A stretch of DNA of 64,000 nt from Chloranthus sessilifolius (GCA_021018995.1 CM037590.1:66125597-66189596); one strand, 5' to 3'; positions 34,601 through 48,317 are shown, numbered from the stretch's first letter. Notes: generated by a model from the sequence alone, not told the origin. Numbers and translations: made by a program.

Positions 34601-37600
34601 CAAGCATCGGACGACCAGCACACGCTCGAGGGCCCTCGACTAGTGTGCGTCTGCCCACATAGCCCTTGAGAGCCCGGTGAGGCCACCGACCCATGTGCAC
34701 CGCGACGCAGGCACGGGGCCACATAGTAGCCTCACCCCAAGTGACACATGGCATCGCCGCAGCGCCGCATTGCTGCAGCGATGTTCTAGGCCCACCCCTA
34801 ACCTAGAAAGCACATGTGCTCTTCCCGCAACGCAAGGCCCCATGTGTGGGAGAATAGCTCCATAGCTCCCTTCCCCCTATATATGGTCTAAAGACCAACT
34901 TAGGCAAAATAGCAGAAAACCCTCAAACCTATTGGTTTGTCATACCCCCATGGCACACGATCTCCTGCCCGTGGCACACACCTGCAAAGGTGGTGTCTTG
35001 CCATTAAACATGTCACACGATCCTCTGACCGTGGCACCCAGTGCCATCCTCCAAGCCCACATGGCTTGCTAGGTCACGCATCAACGTCTCTTACGACCGT
35101 GTCGCGTCCGTGTCGCGTCCGCATTGCGACTACGTCACGAGGCCCTCATGGCCTCATGTCCAACATAGCACTGCATCGCGACCACGTCGCGTCCGTGTCG
35201 CGACCATGTCGCAAGGCCCTCATGGCCTCATGTCGCGTGCCCTCATGGCACCACATCACGTCTAAGTCGTGACTGTGTCGCGCATTAACTTGACACCATG
35301 TCGGGTCCGTCATTGCACCCAGATGCCGCGTGCCCTATTAGCACTGCATCGCGTGCACTCTTGGCACCGCATCGCTTGCCATACAAGCTAGATGTCGCGT
35401 GTCCTCTTGACACCACATCGCGTGCCACCATGGCACCACTTCATGTGCCTTAGCACTTGGACGTCGCGTGCCCTCTTGGCACCACGTCGCGTGCCCCAAC
35501 GCGGAGCACCGCACTACGTGCCTAATGGCACCAAGACGTCGCGTGCCCTCTTGGCACCACGTCGCGTGCTCATACGCGGAGCACCGCATAACGTGCCTTA
35601 TGGCACTAAGACGTCGCGTGCCCTCTTGGCACCACGTCGCGTGCCCCATGGCACCGCATTCTAAGCCCTTCATGCGTCTAGCCACCATACTAGATCGCAG
35701 CTTAGTTCGGGTCACCGTCGCATCATGCATCAGGGACTCATGCACACATCGCAGGGCCACATGCCTCTGCACCCACGCGTGCTACACAGCTAGCTTACAA
35801 GGTCTGCTTACCTTCTTGCTAGCTATGTGCCCAGTTCCAAGGTCGTCATGCCTTCATGCTGGCGCACAGATTAATGAGGCCGTCACAGAGTGCTTAGCGT
35901 GATCAGAAACGAGTGGAGAGATAGGACTGACAAAAACAACCCCAAACAGAAGGGATTAAGGCTATGGTGATTACATTTTTATATCGTTCCAGATCAGATG
36001 GTACACATTGGCATCATTCTCTATCATCCAATTCCAAGTGTATCAAACAATGCTGCTATGAGTATTGGTATTTTGGACGACTCAGCATGAGTTTGATGGG
36101 GCTCAATATCATATGGGATTTAAAAACTTGCTTCCTGCTAAATAGTTCATACCCTTTTATCAATGTATGAGCACGTACCTGCAAACACGTTCTTAAAAAA
36201 GTTTAGCAAATCTAATCTGAGCATGCATTTAGCAATTCGTTTTGACTTACAGCATGCATGCCATAAATCCCTCGCTTTGACTGGGAACTTAAGATTTTCA
36301 CCAGTCTCTGGCTGAACACATGGGGTGAGGGAGATCATCTTATAATATCAATTACGTAAAAACCTGCTGGAAAAGCAGATGTTATTTGCTTGAAAAATCT
36401 CATCCCTTGATATGTAATGGAATTAGGGAAATCCTAGAAGCCCAAAATGAAACCTTTTTATCCCGAGAGATCCATTGAGCTCATAATATGGTGTAATTTG
36501 ATCTGTTGATCTTCTCATATCCAGTGCATGATGTGCTATTGCTTATATTTATCATGTAGTATCATTGAATATTGTAACATCTATTGAGTAGAAGTAAAGC
36601 CAGAAAGTGTAGATTGAATTAGGGTTAGTGGAGGAAGAAGAAGAGAGATGGAGAAGATAGGGTTGTGTTCTTAGCACACATCCCTATGCATTAATAGTTC
36701 CTATGTCAAATCTATTACGTCATGGATCTCAGGGTATTTACTACACACACACACACACCCAACATAATTACTGATACATCCACTAATATAATTACATTCC
36801 TCACACCCCCCCAAAAGTTGGCTCATGTATATCTACCCTGCCAGCTTGCTAGTAATGTCATGTAACCTGTTTCCGCTCACTGCTTTGGTAACAACATCTG
36901 CCAATCGATTTTCTGAATAAACATGTGGAATGCTGATCTTTTTGAATTCAACCTTCTCACATAGAAGTGACAATCGACCTCAACATGTTTGGTCCTCTCA
37001 TGATAACCTAAAGAGACTGAAACTTAGAGAGATATTGGCTTATAGATAGGAAAGTTAATTGGAAGTTCCCTTTCAAATTGGTGATATACTAATATCATCA
37101 GCTTTACCCTTACATAGAGGTCAGATAACATACACAATACATCTTTTTGTGCATTTTGATCAAGAATCAAGTGACTAACAAGATGCAAAAGGATCTCCAA
37201 AATGGTGGGAATTAAAAGGAGACAAAATAATACCTTTAAAGGGAAAATGAGTAATTGAGAAGCATGGTGGTGGGAAGAGGATCCAAACGAGATGTAAGAA
37301 CAAATGACACCTTACATGAGCTGTGTAAGAGTTGCTTAGAGAATCTAAAGGAAGAAACGATGTACAAAAAGGAGCATGGTAGTGGAATGCAGACATTCAA
37401 AAATCAAATTGCCGAGAAGAAGTGTTTTAAAGAATGACAAAGAACAAGAATTATAGATGATCGTGAAAGTTATAAGCTCTCAAAGAGAAGCTAAGAAAGC
37501 TGCTAGTAAAGTTAATTATGAAGCGTACAACAATTTATATACTAGGCTGGTAACGAAAGAAGTAGAGAAAGAACTCTATAAACTTGCCAAGATGAGAGAA

Positions 37601-40600
37601 AAGAAAATTAGAGACCTTGACTAGGTAAGGTGCATTAGAGACGAGGATGACTAAATAATTCAATAAAGTAATGGATTGTATTGATTGACTAAATAATTCA
37701 ATAAAATACTATAAAAGAAGAAAATGCTTGAGGAATGGAGGAAGAGCATTTTGGTCACTTTTTGTAAGAATAGAGGAGACATCCTCAAATGTGCCAACTT
37801 CAAACATTAATCTAGTGAACCAGACTACGAAATCTTGAGAGAGAATAGTAAAGCAACAACTAAGGCAAAAATCAAATGAACTAGGGAACCAATTTGGATT
37901 TATGCTGGGAAGATCAACAACGAAATCTATTTTCCTATTCAGGCAATTTATGGAAAAAATCAAAGAGAGAAAAACCTACACTTGGTCTTTATTGATTTGG
38001 AGAAGGTTTATGATAGGGTGTCGAGACAGATAATCTGGTGGACATTGAGGAAGAAATGTGTCTCGAATTTACATATTGAGACTATTCAAGACATATATGA
38101 GAGGGCAGTAACACTAGTATAAGAACGATGTGTGGAGAGATGAGTGAGTTCCCCGTCAGAGTTGGGCTGCTTCAGGGATCTGCCTTGAGCCCTTATTTGT
38201 TTGCCATGTTCATGGATGCGTTAACCATGGACATACAAGAAGAGATTTCATGATGCATTGTTATTTGCGGATGACGTAGTATTAATTGCCCAAACAAAAA
38301 AGGACAATAAGTTCGAATTATGGAGAAAAACTCTAGAGTCAAGGGGTTTGAAATTAGCAGAACAAAGACGAAATAAAGTGCAAATTTAGTAAACATGATA
38401 GCCTGGAGGATTTAGTTAAAATAGAAAATCATGTAGTGCCACAATGCCATAGATTGCACTATTAAGCTCTACTTTACAAGCAGATGATGGATATCAAGAG
38501 GACGTCTCAAATAGATCAGGTTGGGTGAAATGGAGGTAAGCAAGCAAAGTATTATATGATCCAAAAGTAACACATTTAGATTAAAGGGACATGTTTTATA
38601 AGATGATAATTAAACCTGCCATATTATATGGTGCGGAATGTGGGGCTACGAAAAAGTGACAAGAAGATGGAGTACATGCGGCTGAGATATGCTGAGATGA
38701 TTGTGTGGGGTAACAAGAAAGGATAGAATTCAGAAAGAGTACATAAGAGGAAATTTGAGAGTGGCACCTTTAAAGGAAAAAAATCGGAATGTCGCTTGAG
38801 GTGGTTTGGATATGTTCATCGAAGACCAGAAGCAGACCTTGTACGAAAGGTTGAGACGCTAGAAGCACAAGGAAGTAGCAGAAGAGGAAGACTAGGAAGA
38901 CCTGAGGGAAGTCGTGAGATGGGATATGAAGGATTGCGAAGTCATAGAGAGCTTAGTGTTGATCAGAAACGTGTGGAGAAATAGGACACACAAAGACGAC
39001 CCCAAATATTTGAGATGACGGTGTGATGGTGATGATTTGATTTTCAGTTAAGATAACCTCAGAATTCGGTTGTCATTGCAATCACTTATTCATATTCTAT
39101 CAAATATAGAAATGCTCACCTAGATGTGTCCATGTTTTAATATTTTTCTTAAATTCTCAAGTTCTACCCTTGTCATTAGTTTTGATCATATGTTGGTGAG
39201 ATTGTTCCTGCTAAGCCTATAGATTTTCTAATTCTTCCATCCTTAGTCTCAATTAAATTTTTGTTCATGATTCGTCTATGATCCACACATACACTAGAAT
39301 CCCTATGTGAGCATCAATTTATAAACTTGAACATGTTTCTGTACACAAATTGTCGAAGTCGAATATGCCCTTGAACACCAACTTTTTGAAGTCAAATGTG
39401 CCTTTATACAAATGTTTTGAGGCCAGGGGCTATTGGATGGCCAAGCATAGATTAGGAGAGATAAGGTGTTTTTCAGTATGTTTCATGAACCATTAGTTTC
39501 AGTTTCTCATATTTTGACTTGCTAGAGTCAAATGTACTCGAAAATCAGAAAATAGGCCTAAAAGTTACATAGTAAGCCAGTGTTGATAATTCAAGATAGT
39601 ACAAATGACATGAGTAGGCAAACGGGCTTCCTCGGAAGAACTTCTCGAGCTGCCCCAACAGTATATATTTTAATAGAAAAATGGACGTTTGTAGCAAAAG
39701 TCATGTATATTGAGTTTTCAAAAATCTAGTTGATGTGTAATTGAAGAAAAATAATTGTGCCACATTTGTTTGAGGAGCATGTTTTTAATGAAGTTCAACG
39801 TCTATTGTAGTTACGTGTTTGATCAAAGCTCGTTATTTTGTTGAAGAAGTTCAAGTTTGTGGACCATAAATATGAGTAACAGATTGCCCCCACATTCAAG
39901 CCAAGGTGTCAAACTCAGTTTCGGTATCGGGTAGTTAAAAAAAAAGAGACTAAGTACTACGGTAGTATGGTGCATATGGTCTGCAAGTGATAATTTCCAA
40001 AATATTTTAAATGTTAAAAAGGAGGAAAATTTGCTGCTTGCTGTGGGTTGACATGACAAGTGCAACTGTTTACTGAAGCAGCCCTTGCTGAAAGCGCCAA
40101 CGTCTCAGATCTCTTAAAACTGTTGATTGCATAGAATAAGATGATGGAGGTCGCGTTTTACCCAGATCTTCCACATAATAGAACTTGGGATCATAGCACA
40201 CCTATCAGACGGTAGGTTCTTGATTTCACATATTACAGATCCCAAAACATGGCCTAAAAATCACGTTTGACCGTGACGTGTGCCATATGATTCAAAGGCC
40301 ATTTTTTGGGGATCTGTGACACATGTAATAAAAAACATAGGTGAGCCATGATCCCAAGATCTATTTTGTGAAAGATTTGGGTGAAATACGACCTACGTAA
40401 AAAGTTTGAGATGTGGGTGCATTCAGTAAACCGGTGGCCGGGACTAGAGGTACCCATAATTTTCTCGACGCAGATGTTGCTTCTAACAGTTGTCATGCCA
40501 ACTGTCATCGACAGCTGTACCTGCAAAAAAGTACAAAAGAATAGGAGAAAAGGAAGGAGTGAAAACCAAGTCGAAAATAGACAAAAATAGCGAAATGCAA

Positions 40601-43600
40601 TACAACAAATAGCGCGATACCTTATATGTATCGGGACCGATACGTATCGGTGTCGGCCGATATTTGATTCCTTGATTCAAACATCACATGAAGCTGAGGT
40701 CGACTAAAGAAGCCAGGAAGTCATTTATAGAAGAAGTTGACTGCAGGTGAGGAATAGAACATGAAGTCAACTATATATGAATTCCAGTAGAACATGAAGT
40801 CGGTTATAGATGGATTCAACTAGAATGTGAAGTTGAATATGCATTCAGAAATTGAATATCATGCAGACAACACTAGATTCAGAGGCCGGCGTGAACATCA
40901 CCAAAGTTAATGAAAAAAAATCACCAAGTCCAGAGGTCAACTACCACATGAACAACATAAGATTCAGAGGTCAAATATCGTTGCAACAACACTAGATTCA
41001 GAGGTCGACAAAATCAGAATTTTAGCATCAGCGAATTTGGACTTGAATATCATTGGTACAATTATGAAAAGTTACCGTATGAACATCTATAATTCGAGTA
41101 TAGAAAACCTCAAATGTTTGAACATCAAAGAAAATCACGAGTTCGAAGACAGATGTGAGGTTGACTACCAAACCAAATTAAAAAAATTGGCTGCTATCCA
41201 AAATTCGCAATCTGCCAATATTTGAACACCACTATAGTCAGAGGTTGACCACCATCTAGATTTAAAGGTAGGTCATAGTTTGACAGTTTTCAATTGATCA
41301 GTACCAAGATATCTGTTTCGATCACAAGTCAACCAGTTTTCAGTGAGTTGTAAAATTGATCACAGTTGAATTTTAGCATCAGATATAATAAGCTAGTATG
41401 TTTACAACACCTTCAAATTCTTGAGTTACAACAGGGGGCTTCATGATTTACTTGGAGGGGAAGCTCAAATATCTCTATTTTTCGCTTGAAGATTGATCAT
41501 AGGAAATTTGTGGGACCACCTTATTTATTAATTTCAATACAAGTGTTCATGTACTAATTGATGTGTATTTTAGATCCGCCTGTTTGAATCGTGGTTGGAT
41601 AAAGAGGAGACGTCAAAAGAGAAAGTGAACCCACGAATGGGTTTTAAAAAAAAAAGGCCCATTAAAGACCCGTTTGATTAGATAGAAGAAAATCCAAAAT
41701 TTATTTGGGTCTTCAACTTTCAATCCCGTCACTTTTATGTTTGGCCTATTTTGAAGTGTCAAACGAAGTCGGATTGATGCAAAATTGGTCATATTTGAAA
41801 GCTTATCGAAGTAGCTTTCCAACGAGCCAAAATTTGAACAATTTCGACAAGTATTGAAGAAGTTATGATCAGTTTTCGGAGGCTGCACATAAAGTGACGA
41901 ATTTCAAGAATCCTAATTGAATTAGGATTAGTCTCTTTTATTATTTTATTTTAGAAAGTAAGAGTTGTTTCTTTTATTAGAAATAGGATTAGTTTCCTTA
42001 TTGTTTAGGACTTTATTGTTTTAGAAGAATTAGGATATTTCTTTTATTTGAATTAGAAATTAGAGTTATACTAGGATTTCGAATTTTATGCATTGATTTG
42101 CGTATTTAAAGGCTTGTAAACACTTTTATTATAAGTTTTTGGTTAATGAAAATTGCTTATGCAAAATTGAGAGTTCTAAACTTTCGTGAGGGTGATTATC
42201 TCAAAACGGAGAGTGATTTTTCGATTCCCGCTTGCAGTTTGGTGCGAGACAAACTCTTCTTCCATCTCTATCTTCTTTAGATCTACGGTTTGCGTAAGTA
42301 GCGTAATTCTAATTATTTTATTGATCTCATAAAAGCTCAAAATCAATATTTTGTTCATAATTAATTTTATTAGCCTTTTATTTTCGTTTGGTATCGAGAG
42401 AACCCGTTTGCGAGTTCGTTCGACGCCCTAAAACTATTGGAGATCTAGCTGTTCCTAAGAACCCTAGTCTTCTAGATCTGCGATAGAGAACGTACACTAA
42501 AGTAACGCTATTTTAGGCCGAAATTTAATCACCTAATTGAATTTCTAGAATTTTCCGTGATAATTTGTTATGAGAAATTATTATTTTTAATTGATTAAAT
42601 TAATTTTAATCCTAATCTCAGCCTTAACATTGCATTTAGTAAGTTCCCGCATCAAATTGGTATCAGAGCATCAATTTAGTTTTAGGGTTTTAGTGCTCAT
42701 ATAGGTTTTAGGGTTTTTTAAAAAAAAAAATTTAGGTTTAAAAAAAAAAAAATCATTATTTCCGATCCGTCTGGCTTTTGTTTGAAAATTTTCGTCTGCT
42801 TTTGTCTAGCTTTTTTTCTGGGTTTTTTCGTCTAGTCTTTTGTTTGAAATTTTTTATCTATTTTTTTTTAGCTTTGTCTGAATTTTTTTGAAATCTAAAT
42901 ATTTTGTTGTCTAACTTTTGCCTTGCATCATTTACTTTCATAATTGCATGTCATTTCAATCTTATTGCATTTTATTTCATTAGTGTGCACGTCTAGTGTT
43001 TGACAAAAGTCATCATCCATTGTTGGTTCATAGTGTTTGTCTTTTCTAGTATTGTGTCTGAGTTATGTTTGTGTCAAGCATCATGTATGAGTCACTTACA
43101 TGTCATCGTGAATTCCTTACCCGTCATGAAAGGGTACTAGTCAAACAAGGAAACCCCTACACTCCAAATTCTTGGCAAAGTCCCAAAAATCGTGATGAGA
43201 CTAGAGTTAGGGGATACCCTCATCATTGTGAACCCGAGTACGACCTTGCCGAAAAGTTTCTCAAATCCATTCGGAATGAGGTTTCAAGTTTTGGGGGATG
43301 GTTAAACCCTAAAACCTTCATGGAATGGTTGTCTAGTATAGAGGAATATTTTGATTGGTATGGTGTGCCAAATGAGTATAAAATTAGGCTAGCAAAAACA
43401 AAGTTGGAGGGTAATGCCAAAATTTTTTGGACTCGCGTAGAACGTCGTACTGAATCTCTTCGAAATAAACACATCTTCACATGGGAGGACATGAAGGTGA
43501 GACTTATTGAAAAGTATGTTCTTTTAACACACCGTCACCTTCTTCGGAGTTTGAAAGTTAAGACGGATAAGTGTCCTAATTGCCTTAAGTGTCAAGGGTT

Positions 43601-46600
43601 TGAGCACTTTGCATACCAATGCCCTACAAAATTTTCCACTTTGAATTTATTGACTAAAAGAGTGAGTCCTAAGGAGTCGGAGAATAGGGAAGTGAAAGAA
43701 GTGTACGACCCTAGTTCCGTGCTGAGTAAAGAGGAGATAGAAGAAGCTAATGAAAGTCTAGTTTGTGTTAAAGAGACTTCTCTTTCCCTTGTGAATAGTG
43801 ATGATGAGTCACTCACACTTGAACCAATCGAGCCACTTGCCTATAAGTCTTGGTATCCGTAGAGTTGGGCGCACACAACTTGTTGGTGCCCATTGAATCG
43901 AATATATGTGAGTCCATTGAACAAGATACACAAGAACCATTAGTGTCAATTGAATCGAATACCCTAGAGTCTTTGGTTTTGGTTGAAGCGAGTACACACG
44001 AGTTAATCGAGTCGAGTGTACATTAGCCATTAGTCACTTACACATGAGCCTATAGAGTTTGTAGATGCATGTACATTAGCCATTAGTCACTTACACATGA
44101 GCCTATAGAGTTTGTAGATGCATGTATACCTTTTTTAGGCCTAGCAAAAAAACCTTCAAACCCATGCCTTGATGCCCATCCACCTGAGCCCAATCCTATC
44201 TACTCATTGATTTCCAAATACCCGCCTGAACAATACGTGAAGAGGTTAGAAGGAAAATTTTTGGAAGATCCATATTTTGTTACTAAGGTACAGGCACACC
44301 AAGCATATCGAGAGTATCTTCTTAAGTGGAAAGGTAAACCGAAAATTGACAACACTTTGACTACAAGGAGAACACAATCTGAGAAACATCAGGCATACCT
44401 CATCCAGTGGAAAGGTAAGCCGAATACTAGAACACACATAGATTTTCTCCCAATGTCCATTCATCAAAGGTCATCAGAGTCTGCATCACTTTTGCATATT
44501 GCATTCATGAGTTGCATGCTGAGATTAAGAAAATTAATTTAAAGAATGAGAAATACAAGTTCGCTACAGATTTTTACAGACGGTTCAAAGAATTTCAAGA
44601 GGGTGATTTTGTGTTGGTTTGGAATAGACCCGAGCGATTTCCGCAAGGAGTTGCTACGAAGTTACAAGCTTGCGGTGTTGGACCTATCAGATCTTGAAGC
44701 GTGCTGGTTCTAATGGTTACATCTTAGATTTTTCGCCGGATTTGGGGATTAGCATGACTTTCAACGTGGAGGACCTTGTTCCATTCCATGGCCCTTCAAC
44801 CATCCCTGCCAACCCCTTTGAGCCTTCTACATCTGATAAAGCAATAATTCTCCTACCCACACCACTACCCCCACCTACTTGGCAAACTCGTGAGATCATC
44901 AAAGATGTACTAGAAGATCAGATTGTGTCCACCAACCAAGGGGGACTTCAGAAGTATTTGGTCAAGTGGATGAACAAGTGTGATTCAGAGAACACGTGGA
45001 TTACACAAGAGTTTCAGCAGATTGACCCGGATCTCTTGGAGTTTTATCACAACCAGTATTCATCTGGAATGCATCCTTCTAACCCAGGGAGAGTTGATGG
45101 GGACGTCCGATTCAAACCGCTTCTGATCGAGGTTCCGTATATATTGTCTGTGATCGTAACTGTGAAACTCTATGCGAACCAAAGTTCGAGGTTGAACTTT
45201 TTCAAAGTAGAGGGGATTGATGCATATTTTAGATCCGCCTGTTTGAATCGTGATCGGATAAAGAGGAGATGTCAAAAGAGAAAGTGGACCCATGAATGAG
45301 TTTTAAAAAAAAAGGCCCGTTAAAGACCCGTTTGATCAGAAAGAAGAAAATCCAAAATTTATTAGGGTCTTCAACTTTCAATCCCGTTACTTTTATGTTT
45401 GGCCTATTTTGAAGTGTCAAACGAAGTCGGATTGATGCGAAATTGGTCATATATGAAAGCTTATCGAAGTAGCTTTCCAACGAGTCAAAATTTGAGTAAT
45501 TCCGACAAGTATGGAAGAAGTTATGATCAGTTTTCGGAGGCTGCACATAAAGTGACGAATTTCAAGAATCCTAATTGAATTAGGATTAATCTCTTTTATT
45601 ATTTTATTTTAGAAAGTAAGAGTTGTTTCTTTTATTAGAAATATGATTAGTTTCCTTATTGTTTAGGACTTTATTGTTTTAGAAGAATTAGGATATTTCT
45701 TTTATTTGAATTAGAAATCAGAGTTATACTAGGATTTCTAATTTTATGCATTGGTTAGCATATTTAAAGGCTTGTAAACACTTTTATTATAAATTTTTGG
45801 TTAATGAAAATTGCTTATGCAAAATTGAGAGTTCTAAACTTTCGTAAGGGTGTGATTCTCTCAAAACGGAGAGTGATTCTTCGATTCCCGCTTGCGGTTT
45901 GGTGCGAGGCCAACTCTTCTTCCATCTCTATCTTCTTTAGATCTACGGTTTGCGTAAGTAGCGTAACCCTAATTATTTTATTAATCTCCTAAAAGTTCAA
46001 AATCAATATTTTGTTCATCATTAATTTTATTAGCCTTTTATTTTCGTTTGGTATCGAGAGAACCCGTTTGCGAGTTCGTTCAACGCCCGAAAACTATTGG
46101 AGATCTAGCCGTTCGTAAGAACCCTAGTCTTCTAGATCCGCGATAGGGAACGTACACTAAAGTAGCGCTATTTTGGGCCGGAATTTAATCACCTAATTGA
46201 ATTTCTAGAATTTTCCTTGATAATTTGTTATGAGAAATTATTATTTTTAATAGATTAAATTAATTTTAATCCTAATCTCAGCCATAACATTGCATTTAGT
46301 AAGTTCCCGCATCACTAATAGTTTGAGCTTGTTCAAGATCAAGGTAGTTACGGTGTTGTGGTGAGGTTATGGCGAAGAGGCTTGCCACGCCAGGCCTCGC
46401 CATGACGAGGCATTAAAAAAAATTAAATATTTTTTTATTTTTATTTATTTATCATTAATATATATTAATTTTCTACTATTTTTTAGTTTTATATTTTTAT
46501 AGAGGACGGAAAAAATTCAACTAATTAATCTCGCAAATCAATTGTGAGGAAAGATTGAAATGGCCATCTGATGATATTTTCATTATCTCAAGATTAGTTG

Positions 46601-48242
46601 TGGGGAAGATTGAAACGAAAAACGATCTCAGTCAGTCCGATTCAAAGCGTAAATGATCAGTTGTACCAAATGAGGAATATTCAGCATATGGTGGGGGGTT
46701 GGTAGCAGTCCCCCAATACAAAAACAGAGAAAAAAACAGTAAAAAAAATAATTGCTGGTATTAAAGTTCATAAGAAAAGAACAGATAGAAAAATAGTAAA
46801 AAGCATAAGAAAAAAATAATTATACATGAGTGTGGGTTTGTGAAGAACTTGAGCGTTGACGGTCGTTGATTGATTGCAAATGTGCTAATTGGATTATAAA
46901 AATTAGATTAAAAAAATGAGAGAGAGAGGAGGGAAAGTATCGATAAAAAAAAAAAAAAAACCAGAGAAAGACGAGAAAGAGATTAAAAAAATATACAAAC
47001 CCGTGTTGATAGAGAGAGGGAGAGAGTGGTTGCGAGAGAGACGATAGAGAGTTGTGAGAGAGGCTAAAGGGTTTCACGTAACCCCTAGATATGATGGATA
47101 TAACTTATTAAACATAAGTTATAAATATAACTTATAAGTTTTATAATTTATAAAGTTATAAGTTATAAATTTTTTTCAAACTAGAGGCCATGGTGGCTCC
47201 ATTGTGCTATTCTGCCATGGCGTCGTCATATATGCATTCTCGCCATATAGGTTCATATGGCGATTTGCCTCGCCATTGCATGGTAACGTCATGGCCTCGC
47301 CTTGACAATGTTCAAGATTGAGAATTACTTTTCCATTCATTGTATGATTTGAGAGAGATGTCGAGCTCAGTCTAAGTGGTAGAGCGATCTCATTTTCTTG
47401 CTTGTATGAATCAATCGATGGCATACGATTTTCAACGTTAAAGCTTCCATATTTGTTGCAACAAACCTCATTCTTCTTGTTGAGGATTTTAGTAGTGAAC
47501 ATATTGCAAGGAGGCTTATAACTAATTAATTATTAGGTTATATGTGCAACCAATGAGATTTTAGAAGAAGTTGCACAGACAACCAATGAGAGCGTTGGTC
47601 CCTACTTGTGCTTATAAACAAGTGCTAACGGAAATATTTTATTCATTCTATTTTTTCCATTTTTTGAAAACTCTTGTATACCTATTGTACGAGAACCATG
47701 AATGGAGACGAAGCCAAATTAGTGAACCTTGTAATTTTTTATATTGTGTGATTGATTTATTCTTCTCCTCCATGATTCAATTACGAGTTCTTGAGTACTT
47801 AAATGAGAATGAAGACTTTGATGCCGTACCGTAAACCCATGACTCATTACATCTTGTACATTTTATTTTTCGATGGTGGATTGTGCTATCAGAAAACTTC
47901 TGTGTTTCAGCATATAGATTTTATATATATTTTTGTTGGTACTCTCTATTTATATTTTTTTAAAGATTTTCTTTAGTGAATTCTTCTGTGTTTCAGCATA
48001 TAAATTTTTTCCGATCTATTGAGTTAACACAACATTTCCATGTTGGACACTGATGCATATCAGCAGCTAAGTTATATAGATCAAAATTTACAGATAAAGC
48101 CCAAGGTGGGCACAGTATGCTTTGGAGTGGCTGCAAGCCAAGGGGCACTTCTACTTGCAGGAGGAGAAAAGGGAATGCGCTACTCAATGCCAAATGCACG
48201 CATCATGATCCATCAACCACAGAGCGGGTGTGGGGTATGATA

Positions 48243-48317
<75 letters not shown>

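Larger units (their letters stand above)
33661..35960 (+). mobile_element. RTE-type LINE 3' fragment, split by two insertions
   Basis: Reading the pieces around the insertions gives the C-terminal tail of an RTE-clade LINE protein: [11 protein letters not shown], a VETLQAQGS segment, a basic [10 protein letters not shown] region, DLTDCEV, then the [10 protein letters not shown] end. The same tail occurs uninterrupted at about 38795-39005. The two insertions are at 33789-34083 and 34163-35881. The copy is 5'-truncated and lacks RT. Confidence 0.75.
41559..46314 (+). mobile_element. Ty3/gypsy LTR element with most of pol deleted, in CLPP6 intron 5
   Basis: LTRs 41559-42654 and 45218-46314 (about 1.1 kb each, closely similar, both starting TGATG and ending GCATCA) enclose 2.56 kb. 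The target duplicate CTAAT is exact (41554-41558, 46315-46319). The interior holds a primer-binding site, a gag reading frame, an integrase C-terminal module and chromodomain-like segments. Protease, RT, RNase H and the integrase core are absent. It lies in the same direction as CLPP6, so LTR promoter and polyadenylation signals face the sense strand of the gene. Confidence 0.92.
33279..48093 (+). other. CLPP6 intron 5, 14.8 kb, filled with transposons
   Basis: The donor is TGG|GTAAGT after exon 5 and the acceptor TTTACAG|ATAAAG before exon 6. It contains, in order, an RTE LINE tail with two insertions, a minus-strand Copia 3' fragment, a longer RTE LINE fragment, foldback MITEs, a Ty3/gypsy LTR element and a GCCATGGC word-type element. 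The other CLPP6 introns are 92 bp to about 2 kb. Confidence 0.9.

Noticed and set aside
34371..35902. Many overlapping open frames on both strands in the GC-rich stretch
   Set aside because: They follow from few stop codons in GC-rich tandem repeats. Translations are repeats of short words with no domain, and frames overlap on both strands.
45804..45992. 62-codon open frame in the 3' LTR of the intronic element
   Set aside because: The matching frame in the 5' LTR is disrupted; LTR sequence of this type is not coding.
47350..47430. tRNA-like phrase GAGCTCAGTCTAAGTGGTAG
   Set aside because: It resembles a D-loop/A box but I could not fold a cloverleaf and the B box is poor. It may be a SINE head remnant; the support is too thin.
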